Positions 23,459 to 30,869 of a stretch of DNA of 37,220 nt are shown in pieces (the stretch's first letter is position 1; each line of letters opens with the position of its first letter). The DNA comes from Prevotellaceae bacterium UBA2738 (GTDB taxonomy: Bacteria > Bacteroidota > Bacteroidia > Bacteroidales > Bacteroidaceae): the NCBI GenBank assembly GCA_002353585.1, contig DEJW01000008.1:40637-77856 (forward strand). Direction: 5' to 3'. The notes beneath the pieces are model-generated. The model was not told where the DNA came from. It made no database searches and saw nothing but the letters and a program-made list of their open reading frames with translations. The translations under genes were made by a program, and so were the position numbers.

Positions 23459-25099
23459 TCAATTTAACTGCTCTAAAGCGCACTTTATAACGTCACTGTG
23501 TGCGTTAACAGAACGAAAATATTCGTTCATTGTCCACAAATCTCGCGCTATGAGTGCCTTTAGTTGCATGGCGATAGATTTTTCTGTCTTCTGCATCGTC
23601 TCTGCATCGTCAGGACGCTTTACTTTCTGCTTATCGCCCTCGGCAAAGATTTCGTCGAGCAGAGTTCGTGGAACCTCATAGTCCTTATCAAACTCCTCAT
23701 AGGTGGCATACTTCTTAAGCAACGCCTTGCGATGCTTGGTCGCATACTTGAGGTTGGCATTGATGATGATGCTCTTGGCAGAGAGTTCACGATGATACTT
23801 GGTATAGCGCATGGTATCGAGCGGAACAAAGTAGTCGGGCATGATACCTCCTCCACCATATACCGTGCGATGCTTCTTAAGGGTCTGGTATTTCAGCGAG
23901 TCGGCAAAGTGTATGCTGTCAACGCTGGTAAACTCGCCATGCTTAAACCTATTGTCGAGGTCCATGGCATAGTCTTTCAGTTCACCTTTCTTATATGGCT
24001 TCTGTATGCAGCGACCAGAAGGGGTATAGTAATGCGCTACGGTGAGACGAATCATGGAACCGTCAGGCAGATCAATAGGACGCTGTACCAGTCCCTTACC
24101 AAAACTGCGACGACCTACCACTGTGCCACGATCCTGATCCTGTATGGCACCTGCCACGATTTCTGCTGCTGAAGCAGAGAACTCGTTTATCAGCACCACT
24201 ACCCTACCCGTGCGGAAGATGCCGTTACCCTTGGCACGAAACTCCTGACGGCGTATTCTGCGTCCCTCGGTATATACCAAGAGATCATCATCCTCCAATA
24301 GTTCGTTGAGCACATCGGCTGCTGCCTGCAGGTAGCCTCCGCCATTCTCCTGCAGGTCTATTATGAGGTCTTTCAATGGTGTTCCCTGTTGTGCACCTTG
24401 CTGTTGCAGCTTCTTGATGCCGTCAACAAACTCCTGATGCGTAGTGGCACCGAAAGAGGATATTCGGATATAGCCTATTCCCGGCTTTATCATGTATAGG
24501 GCATCGACGGTATTGAGAGGTATCTTATCGCGCACCACTGTGAAATATACCGTTTCAGATATTCCCTGACGCTTTATGCCTACCTTTACCTTGGTGCCCT
24601 TAGGACCACGAAGGCGTTTCATAATATCCTCCTTCGACATCTTCACACCTGCTATAGCAGTGTCATTGACGCTGATGATGCGGTCACCAGCCACTATACC
24701 TACCTTCTCTGACGGACCGTCGTTAATGGTCTGCACCACGAGCAGGGTGTCCTCGAGCATATTAAACTGCACACCGATGCCCTCAAAATTGCCTTGCAGG
24801 GGTTCGTTAAACGACTTCACCTCCTTTGGAGTGGCATAACTGGAGTGAGGGTCGAGTTTCTCTATCATTCCTCGTATGGCATCCTCCACCAGTTTGTTCT
24901 CGTCCACGCTATCCACATACAGGTTTACCGTCGCCATCTCGGCTATGGCAAGCTTGCGCATAGCTGACTCACTGCTGCCTCCTATGCGCAACTGCGCACT
25001 GAGGGGCATACAGCAAAAGAGCACCAGTTGAACTAACATCAGTCTGCTCAACCATGCGCCCTTACACCTTATTATATTATATATATGCGTCAATATCAT
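23459..25099 (-). CDS. S41 family C-terminal processing protease
   Basis: A serine protease of the CtpA/Prc family, about 546 residues from the ATG at 25099. A hydrophobic export segment (LMLVQLVLFCCMPLSAQ) is followed by the S41 N-terminal helices, a PDZ domain (GNFEGIGVQF, VGIVAGDRIISVNDT) and the catalytic domain with the nucleophile serine in NEFSASAAEIVAGA and the lysine in GRRSFGKGLVQ. It should act in the periplasm. The frame extends to a GTG at 25117, but that stretch is the heptamer array, so the ATG at 25099 is preferred. It follows parE closely and is probably in the GNAT-parE operon. Confidence 0.9.
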   Translation of the reverse strand: MILTHIYNIIRCKGAWLSRLMLVQLVLFCCMPLSAQLRIGGSSESAMRKLAIAEMATVNLYVDSVDENKLVEDAIRGMIEKLDPHSSYATPKEVKSFNEPLQGNFEGIGVQFNMLEDTLLVVQTINDGPSEKVGIVAGDRIISVNDTAIAGVKMSKEDIMKRLRGPKGTKVKVGIKRQGISETVYFTVVRDKIPLNTVDALYMIKPGIGYIRISSFGATTHQEFVDGIKKLQQQGAQQGTPLKDLIIDLQENGGGYLQAAADVLNELLEDDDLLVYTEGRRIRRQEFRAKGNGIFRTGRVVVLINEFSASAAEIVAGAIQDQDRGTVVGRRSFGKGLVQRPIDLPDGSMIRLTVAHYYTPSGRCIQKPYKKGELKDYAMDLDNRFKHGEFTSVDSIHFADSLKYQTLKKHRTVYGGGGIMPDYFVPLDTMRYTKYHRELSAKSIIINANLKYATKHRKALLKKYATYEEFDKDYEVPRTLLDEIFAEGDKQKVKRPDDAETMQKTEKSIAMQLKALIARDLWTMNEYFRSVNAHSDVIKCALEQLN

Positions 25100-25100
25100 C

Positions 25101-25126
25101 AACTGTGAACTGTGCACTGTGAACTA
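25101..25126. repeat. AACTGTG heptamer array overlapping the parE stop
   Basis: AACTGTG twice, then CACTGTG and AACTA. The TAG stop of parE lies in its last unit. It shares CACTGTGAACT with the array at 20598-20631. Confidence 0.7.
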
Positions 25127-27064
25127 ATCATAAACCTTCTCCTCTTCAGGCAGGTCTTCTTCTATCACGAGGTTGTCAATAATGAAGTTCTGACGCTCCA
25201 TAGTGTTCTTGCCCATATAGTAAGCAAGGAGTTTCTCCACCTCGTCACTCTTTTGTAGGGTAACCTGTTCTAAACGTATGTCAGGACCGATGAAACCGGC
25301 AAATTCGTCAGGCGAGATCTCTCCCAGACCCTTAAAGCGGGTTATTTCTGGGTCAGGACCGAGTGCCTCGATAGCCTCCAGTCGCTCTTCGTCGCTGTAA
25401 CAGTAGCGAGTGATATAGTCCTTTGTCTTCTCGCCACGCTCCTTGAGCTTCTGGTCCTCAGTTTCTATTATCTTCTTGTTCTTTATCTTTGTGCGTTTGT
25501 TTCTCACGCGGAAGAGCGGAGTCTGCAACACATACACATGACCTTTCTTGATGAGTTCTGGGAAAAACTGCAGGAAGAACGTGATGGTGAGCAGTCTGAT
25601 GTGCATACCGTCAACATCGGCATCGGTAGCCACTATCACCTTGTTGTAGCGCAGGTTGTCCAGTCCTTCTTCTATGTCGAGAGCAGCCTGCAGCAGGTTA
25701 AACTCCTCGTTTTCATATACCACCTTCTTGGTCAGTCCGTAAGAGTTCAGCGGCTTTCCACGCAGTGAGAACACAGCCTGGGTGTTCACATCACGGCTCT
25801 TCGTTATAGAACCACTGGCAGAGTCACCCTCAGTGATGAAGATTGATGATTCCTCCTTACGGTCGTTCTTGGCATCAGAGAAGTGGATTCGACAATCGCG
25901 CAACTTACGGTTGTGCAGATTAGCCTTCTTGGCACGCTCCCTCGCCAGCTTCGTGATTCCAGCCATCGCCTTGCGCTCACGCTCCGACGACTTTACTTTT
26001 TCCTCTATTATCTCGGCTATATCAAGATGGCGATGCAGATAGTTATCCACCTCGTTCTTTATGAAGTCGCCAACATACTTGTTTACCGACACCCCATCAG
26101 GCGACATGGTGAGCGAGCCCAGCTTGATCTTGGTCTGCGACTCAAAGATAGGCTCCTCCACGTTCACGGCTATGGCAGCCACCAGTCCGTTACGTATGTC
26201 GCCATACTCATACTTGCCGAAGTATTCCTTTATGGTCTTGGCTATATGCTCCTTGAAAGCGCTCTGGTGTGTGCCTCCCTGTGTGGTGTGCTGACCGTTG
26301 ACAAAAGAGTCATACTCCTCACCATTCTGGTTGGTATGGGTGAAGGCTATCTCTATGTCCTCGCCCTTCATGTGCACTATAGGGTAGAGCGGCTCACTGG
26401 TCATCTGGTCGCGGAGCAGGTCCTGCAGACCATTTCTTGACACTATCCTCCTGCCGTTGAACATTATCGCCAGTCCTGTATTCAGGTAGGTATAGTTGCG
26501 GAGCATCGTCTCCACTATATCGTCATGGAAAGAATAGTTCTTAAACAGCGATGAATCTGGCTCAAAATAAACGTATGTGCCTGTTTCGTCCTGTGTATCT
26601 TCAGTAGTGTCGCTCACCAGTTTGCCATATTCAAACTTAGCTATACGCACCTTACCATCACGATAGCTTCGCACCTCGAATGCCTTAGAGAGGAAGTTCA
26701 CTGCCTTGATACCCACACCGTTCATGCCCACGGACTTCTTGAAAGCCTTGGAGTCATACTTACCACCAGTGTTCAACTGGCTCACGGCTGGTATCATCTT
26801 GCCCTGAGGGATGCCTCGTCCGTAGTCACGCAGCGAGATAGCCTTCTTGTCATACAGATCCACCTCTATACGCTTGCCCGCATTCATGCGAAACTCATCA
26901 ATACTGTTGTCTATCGCCTCTTTCAGCAGTACGTATATACCATCCTCAGCATACGAGCCGTCACCCAGTCTGCCTATATACATACCAGGTCTGCTGCGCA
27001 CATGTTCCACATCGCTCAGCTTTCGTATGTTTTCGTCATCATATTTTATGATTTCCTCTTCCAT
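25124..27064 (-). CDS. parE: DNA topoisomerase IV subunit B (type IIA ATPase subunit)
   Basis: A 646-residue GyrB/ParE-family protein. The GHKL ATPase domain shows VRSRPGMYIG, EAIDNSIDEF, DYGRGIPQG and the lid GMNGVGIKAVN. The transducer carries QTKIKLGS. The TOPRIM domain shows ITEGDSASGS and the metal-binding DADVDGMHIR, then RFKGLGEISPDEF. ParE is preferred over GyrB because of sequence flavour and the lack of GyrB's extra insertions; the distinction is not absolute. The ATG overlaps the stop of the upstream GNAT-like gene (TAATG). Confidence 0.88.
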   Translation of the reverse strand: MEEEIIKYDDENIRKLSDVEHVRSRPGMYIGRLGDGSYAEDGIYVLLKEAIDNSIDEFRMNAGKRIEVDLYDKKAISLRDYGRGIPQGKMIPAVSQLNTGGKYDSKAFKKSVGMNGVGIKAVNFLSKAFEVRSYRDGKVRIAKFEYGKLVSDTTEDTQDETGTYVYFEPDSSLFKNYSFHDDIVETMLRNYTYLNTGLAIMFNGRRIVSRNGLQDLLRDQMTSEPLYPIVHMKGEDIEIAFTHTNQNGEEYDSFVNGQHTTQGGTHQSAFKEHIAKTIKEYFGKYEYGDIRNGLVAAIAVNVEEPIFESQTKIKLGSLTMSPDGVSVNKYVGDFIKNEVDNYLHRHLDIAEIIEEKVKSSERERKAMAGITKLARERAKKANLHNRKLRDCRIHFSDAKNDRKEESSIFITEGDSASGSITKSRDVNTQAVFSLRGKPLNSYGLTKKVVYENEEFNLLQAALDIEEGLDNLRYNKVIVATDADVDGMHIRLLTITFFLQFFPELIKKGHVYVLQTPLFRVRNKRTKIKNKKIIETEDQKLKERGEKTKDYITRYCYSDEERLEAIEALGPDPEITRFKGLGEISPDEFAGFIGPDIRLEQVTLQKSDEVEKLLAYYMGKNTMERQNFIIDNLVIEEDLPEEEKVYD

Positions 27065-28218
27065 TATATCGTTTTCTTATAGCTACGTAATCGTTTTACC
27101 GTTTTTGCATCGAAATACTGCCAGGCAGAGAGTACTCCGTCGTTGGTCTCCATCATGGCGAGGGTGAGCGCATGGGTGAAGCCATACTTCAGATACCACT
27201 TTATAAGGTCGTCGAAGAGCAAGGCGTTAGCTCCCTTGGCACGATATTCTGGCAATACGCCGATGAGCAGCAGATCCACTATCTTGGTGTTATGAAACAG
27301 CTTGGTACGCAACAGGTGGAACCATCCGAATGGGAACAGTTTACCTGTCTTCGTCTTACGCAGAGCCTCCGAAAACGATGGGAAACTCACACCAAAGCCT
27401 ATCATCTTTCCATAGGGGTCTTCCTCCGTCACATAGTTTCTGTCAAACAGGAACGACACGAGGTTCAGGTCCGCAAGACCCAAATATTCATTCACCAGTT
27501 TGTCAATCTGCTTCTCGTCAAGCTCAGAGAATTCATACAGATCCTCATAACACTTATTGAGCACATGAAAGAACTTTTTGCCATAACCCTGCTTCATCAA
27601 CTCATTCTTCGTCAGTTTCTCAGCCTTCAGGTTATAGCGGCGCTCTATCATCGATGTTATCTTGGCAAACTTCTCTGGCACTTCCTTAGGCACGGTCACC
27701 AGTTCCTGCACCCAGTCATTGTCCTTGGTGAAACCCATAGCCTCAAGGTGATCCTTGTAGTAGGGGAAGTTATGGTTGGCATGCATCGTAGCCATAGTGT
27801 CGTAACCCTCAACGAGCAGTCCCTCGCGCTCCAGGTCAATAAAGCCCATCGGACCTATCATTGTGTCCATACCCTTAGCTAATCCATACGCGCGTACCTT
27901 TTCTATTAATGCCTGACTCACAGCGCGGTCATCTATAAAATCGAGCCATCCAAAGCGCACCGACTTCTGTCCCCATCGCTTGTTAGCCCTCTTGTTGATT
28001 ATCGCAGCCACACGACCCACCGCCTTGCCGTCGCGGTAAGCCATGTAGTATTCTGCTTCGCAAAAATCGAATGAAGGGTTCCTATCCCTGCTCAGTGTGT
28101 CTTTCTCATCCATGAACAGGTATGGCACCGCACAAGGGTCGTCCTTATACAGTTCAGTACGAAAATCAATGAATTCATCGATTTCCCTTGGCGTACTTAT
28201 CGTGCGTATTTCTAACAT
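27064..28218 (-). CDS. GNAT-like acyltransferase family protein
   Basis: A 384-residue protein common in Bacteroidota. The N-terminal half (FDFCEAEYYMAYRDGKAVGR, then GPMGFIDLEREGLLVEGY) and C-terminal half (LLLIGVLPEYRAKGANALLF) look like two GNAT-type folds, with an acetyl-CoA-binding-like loop in the second. The substrate is unknown. The -7 promoter element ends only five bases before the ATG, so the mRNA may be leaderless. The stop overlaps the parE start, giving a GNAT-parE-protease operon. Confidence 0.72.
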   Translation of the reverse strand: MLEIRTISTPREIDEFIDFRTELYKDDPCAVPYLFMDEKDTLSRDRNPSFDFCEAEYYMAYRDGKAVGRVAAIINKRANKRWGQKSVRFGWLDFIDDRAVSQALIEKVRAYGLAKGMDTMIGPMGFIDLEREGLLVEGYDTMATMHANHNFPYYKDHLEAMGFTKDNDWVQELVTVPKEVPEKFAKITSMIERRYNLKAEKLTKNELMKQGYGKKFFHVLNKCYEDLYEFSELDEKQIDKLVNEYLGLADLNLVSFLFDRNYVTEEDPYGKMIGFGVSFPSFSEALRKTKTGKLFPFGWFHLLRTKLFHNTKIVDLLLIGVLPEYRAKGANALLFDDLIKWYLKYGFTHALTLAMMETNDGVLSAWQYFDAKTVKRLRSYKKTI

Positions 28219-28223
28219 TTGTG

Positions 28224-28255
28224 CAAAGTTACTAAGTCTTTTTCAATTTGCCAAA
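28224..28255 (-). promoter_or_regulatory. Promoter of the GNAT-parE operon
   Basis: TTTG (28255-28252), 20 bases, TAACTTTG (28231-28224). The ATG follows at 28218. It lies in repeat copy A. Confidence 0.75.
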
Positions 28256-28261
28256 CTTTTG

Positions 28262-28300
28262 CACAAAAAAACTCCGCCGAGGAATCCCTCAGCGGAGTTG
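28262..28300 (-). terminator. Terminator of the toxin-antitoxin pair
   Basis: The hairpin AACTCCGC/GCGGAGTT is followed on the minus strand by seven T, ten bases after the HEPN stop codon. Confidence 0.85.
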
Positions 28301-28309
28301 TTATTAGTT

Positions 28310-28657
28310 TTACGATAGTTCTATAACATATTTCTTTATCTGTTCATTTAATATGGGCAAGTCATTAATATATGAATCCCAAATGTAAGCAGAATTTGTA
28401 GTGATATATCCGTGTATTAGAAGATTGCGCATATCAACGATGTCACGCCATGGAGTCTGTTCATGCTCATTACGAAATTCCTTTGTAAGAAGGTTAGCAG
28501 CCTCGCCTATTATCATCATATTATATACTACTGCATGGAAGCACATAGAATCTGCTTTCATTTCATCATAAGTTTTTCCATGAAGATAGTTGTTAATATT
28601 AGTAATACACTCTTCTATATGGCGTAAACGGTCGATATCTCTAATTCTTTCTCTCAT
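28310..28657 (-). CDS. hepT: HEPN-domain toxin, HepT/DUF86 family
   Basis: A 115-residue helical protein beginning MRERIRDIDRLRHIEECITN with the diagnostic RX4HXY motif intact: Arg77, His82, Tyr84 in RNLLIHGY. HepT proteins are RNases; partner MntA proteins inactivate them by adding AMP to the tyrosine of this motif, as shown for other HepT/MntA pairs. The start overlaps the end of the nucleotidyltransferase gene by 17 bases, indicating translational coupling. All key residues are present, so it appears functional. It ends ten bases before repeat copy A. Confidence 0.9.
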   Translation of the reverse strand: MRERIRDIDRLRHIEECITNINNYLHGKTYDEMKADSMCFHAVVYNMMIIGEAANLLTKEFRNEHEQTPWRDIVDMRNLLIHGYITTNSAYIWDSYINDLPILNEQIKKYVIELS

Positions 28658-28940
28658 ATATCATCTTCTTTTCCTTATTTGCAGTTTTATAGGCAGCAGG
28701 TCTTAGTGTGCCTTCCTCTACAAGATCTACTTTCCGTCCCAGCAGTTCTTCCATTTCTCGATGCATTCGTGCATATTTGAACAATCCTATGGGCTGACTG
28801 CGATCATATACTACAAGCAAATCCACATCGCTGTCAGGGGTTTCTTCTCCCCTGGCAAACGAGCCAAACAGCCATGCCTTTATAACTGGCTGGGTCTTAA
28901 AATAGTCCGCTATCTTATGCGTCATTACTTGTGTACTCAT
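28641..28940 (-). CDS. mntA: MNT nucleotidyltransferase antitoxin, MntA family
   Basis: A 99-residue minimal nucleotidyltransferase with the catalytic signature GSFARG (26-31) and the metal-binding DSDVD (Asp36, Asp38, Asp40). It is the expected partner of HepT. An in-frame TTG at 28967 opens a longer frame, but that TTG is the end of the -7 promoter element, so the ATG at 28940 is chosen. The gene is first in the two-gene unit and overlaps hepT. Confidence 0.9.
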   Translation of the reverse strand: MSTQVMTHKIADYFKTQPVIKAWLFGSFARGEETPDSDVDLLVVYDRSQPIGLFKYARMHREMEELLGRKVDLVEEGTLRPAAYKTANKEKKMIYERKN

Positions 28941-28964
28941 TATATTATCTTTAATACCTCGCCA

Positions 28965-28996
28965 CAAAATTACAAACTTTGTTTCAATCCTCCAAA
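28965..28996 (-). promoter_or_regulatory. Promoter of mntA-hepT
   Basis: TTTG (28996-28993), 20 bases, TAATTTTG (28972-28965), with the mntA ATG 24 bases further on. Confidence 0.75.
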
Positions 28997-29003
28997 CTTT
29001 TGC

Positions 29004-29040
29004 ACAAAAAAACTCCGCCGAGGAATCCCCAGCGGAGTTG
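29004..29040 (-). terminator. Terminator downstream of the susCD-linked genes
   Basis: The hairpin AACTCCGC/GCGGAGTT is followed by seven T on the minus strand, 90 bases past the stop of the secreted-protein gene. Confidence 0.8.
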
Positions 29041-29130
29041 ATATCTGTTTTCGTAGCGTCAGCGTTTCGTAGGTCAAAGACCGTTTCGTAGTAGCTTCAG
29101 CTATGTTTAGTACGAAGTGAAACGAGTTTC

Positions 29131-30177
29131 TTACTTCACCTGCTGACCAGCGATGTTGTAGTTACCAATCTGGATGCCGTTAGCTGTGATAACCTTTACA
29201 GGTGCCTTAGCCTCTGCCTTAGCCTCAGCGATGCCAGCAACTGCAGTACCACCCTCACACTCAGCAAGAGTTGTTACGAATGCCTCATAACCACCATTTG
29301 TTGGAAGGTAATCCTTTACAAGGAAAATAGACTGATCCTGAACAGTTGTTGCAGATTCGGCTTCACCTTCAGTCTTTGTACGAATAAGCTCGATAGTCGC
29401 TGGATCATCATCAGCAAGGAGAACGAAACCGCTTGCACACAGCTTTGAACCAACAGCGAATACCTGATAGGTACGACCCTTTACTACAGGGAACATGATA
29501 GCACCTACACCATTCTTCTTAGTAGCAGTCAGTCCATAGTAATCGTCGATAGTTTTGCAAGTTGTGCCCTCACCAAGCACACCTCCAGTGATAACACCAG
29601 CGTCGCCCTTAATCTTATCTTCGTCAATTACATAGTTCTTCTGAGAACTTTCAAAGTCCTTAGACGCAACTACAAGAGTATAAGGAATAGCGCTACCGTT
29701 CTCGTGTACAAGATAGTTCTTGTTATCACCAAACTTACCTACAACTACTAGTGTACCATAGTCGGTATAAGCGAAATCGTTATCTATCTCAAACTGGAAA
29801 ACAACACCACGCGCTGGAGTAGTGTAAGGATATTCAAAAGAAGGGCTTGTTTTACCGTCCGCAGTTGTACGTGGGTTACCACCACCAGTAGCACCATTAC
29901 CATCAACAATGTACTTCTTACCTTCAGAGTCTGTGATAACTACATAAGCTTCACCATCACACTTAATGTGACCAGCCTTGTAACCCTTACTAGCATTCTC
30001 ATCATCCTTGAATGGGAAAGATGCCTTAACATTTGCACTTGTTGCGAGAACTACAGGATCGACAGATGTTGCCTCATCAAGAGTAGCAGCTGCGGTCTTG
30101 AAGTTAGCAAACTGGCTCTGTGCATTAGCAGCGAGCGCCATTGTAGCCATAGCTACGAGAGTAAAAATTTTTTTCAT
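29131..30177 (-). CDS. Secreted protein of the susCD locus, function unknown
   Basis: A 348-residue protein with a Sec signal (MKKIFTLVAMATMALAANAQ) almost identical to that of the gene at the right edge. The body is rich in beta-forming stretches (GVVFQFEIDNDFAYTDYGTL, GRTYQVFAVGSKLCASGFVL) with no recognised catalytic motif. The end has an Ala/Glu/Lys linker (AEAKAEAKAP) and then VKVITANGIQIGNYNIAGQQ, a tail like those at the ends of many Prevotella secreted proteins. It follows the lipoprotein gene of the susCD cluster by about 100 bases, with a hairpin in the gap. A surface glycan-related role is inferred only from context. Confidence 0.7.
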   Translation of the reverse strand: MKKIFTLVAMATMALAANAQSQFANFKTAAATLDEATSVDPVVLATSANVKASFPFKDDENASKGYKAGHIKCDGEAYVVITDSEGKKYIVDGNGATGGGNPRTTADGKTSPSFEYPYTTPARGVVFQFEIDNDFAYTDYGTLVVVGKFGDNKNYLVHENGSAIPYTLVVASKDFESSQKNYVIDEDKIKGDAGVITGGVLGEGTTCKTIDDYYGLTATKKNGVGAIMFPVVKGRTYQVFAVGSKLCASGFVLLADDDPATIELIRTKTEGEAESATTVQDQSIFLVKDYLPTNGGYEAFVTTLAECEGGTAVAGIAEAKAEAKAPVKVITANGIQIGNYNIAGQQVK

Positions 30178-30232
30178 AACTTGATTTGTTTTTAGTTAGA
30201 CAATAATTTATATTGAAAAAATATATTGGGAT

Positions 30233-30264
30233 GCAAGGTGGGATAAAGAAGTTTCCCACCTCGC
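30233..30264 (-). terminator. Hairpin after the lipoprotein gene
   Basis: AGGTGGGA / TCCCACCT with a 10-base loop. The T-rich stretch follows only after some 15 bases, so it may be a weak terminator or an RNA-stabilising hairpin. Confidence 0.5.
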
Positions 30265-30276
30265 TCCATTATTTTA

Positions 30277-30849
30277 TTATTCGACTTTTCTTGAGCCTTT
30301 GAAAGAGAGAACATAGCTTGTTTCTATCTCAGCTTGTTTCATAATAGGCTTTCCTTTCTTATTCACACCTATTTGAATCTCTGTAGTTTCTTTATCACTA
30401 CGTTCAAAGTTCTTTATGAACAGCTCATTCTTGGTTATGCTGCCTCCGTAGCCTTTACCGATTATACCTTCGTCTGCAGAGGTGACAGCAGAGAAGTTAT
30501 AAATGGTGTATCCACTTGTGGTTGCAGCAATGTTCAGTTTACCTTCCAGTGCATCACCCATATATTCCTCAAGGATATCACTTACAAACTCTACATTAGC
30601 AACATACTGTGATGCAGCACTTAACACTATACTACCCTCATCGGTGCCTGAGAACAACTCCTCGGTTGTTGTAGCTTCACCTACAGGCGTAGTCTTTTTG
30701 ACAATGTTTATAGTCCATGTGCCAGAATATGTACCAGCAGCGTCAACCTGAGGATTTGAAGACACAGATGCACCGTCATTGTCATCGTTACATGCAATGA
30801 ACGTAAGCGATGTTACGATAGCCATTGCAAAATATAATAATTTCTTCAT
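30277..30849 (-). CDS. Lipoprotein in the SusE-like position, calycin-like
   Basis: A 190-residue protein. The N-terminus MKKLLYFAMAIVTSLTFIAC ends in a lipobox (FIAC) followed by acidic residues, as in surface-exposed Bacteroidota lipoproteins. The mature part begins with AAGTYSGTWTINI, reminiscent of the first strand of calycin-like lipoproteins. It lies 20 bases after susD in the same direction, where glycan-binding SusE/F-type lipoproteins are usually found. Function is inferred from position; the fold call is tentative. Confidence 0.7.
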   Translation of the reverse strand: MKKLLYFAMAIVTSLTFIACNDDNDGASVSSNPQVDAAGTYSGTWTINIVKKTTPVGEATTTEELFSGTDEGSIVLSAASQYVANVEFVSDILEEYMGDALEGKLNIAATTSGYTIYNFSAVTSADEGIIGKGYGGSITKNELFIKNFERSDKETTEIQIGVNKKGKPIMKQAEIETSYVLSFKGSRKVE

Positions 30850-30869
30850 ATTCTTTTAGTTGTTAGAGA

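Larger units (their letters stand above)
28222..28300. repeat. Terminator-promoter repeat, copy A
   Basis: A 79-bp unit matching copy B at 28963-29040. The core 28251-28288 is identical over 38 bases. It joins a terminator hairpin (ACTCCGC/GCGGAGT with inner GAGG/CCTC) to the promoter of the next gene. Confidence 0.9.
28963..29040. repeat. Terminator-promoter repeat, copy B
   Basis: A 78-bp unit matching copy A, with the 38-base identical core at 28992-29029, 741 bp from the other core. It contains a terminator for the upstream secreted-protein gene and the promoter of mntA. Confidence 0.9.

Noticed and set aside
27172..27882. Plus-strand frame of 236 codons
   Set aside because: It is antisense to the GNAT-like gene and has no domain or start signals.
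28941..28967. Upstream TTG start for mntA
   Set aside because: The TTG belongs to the -7 promoter element and could not be in the transcript.
29041..29130. Three copies of TTTCGTAG after the secreted-protein gene
   Set aside because: Spacing is uneven and no stable fold is apparent; noted only as repetitive spacer sequence.
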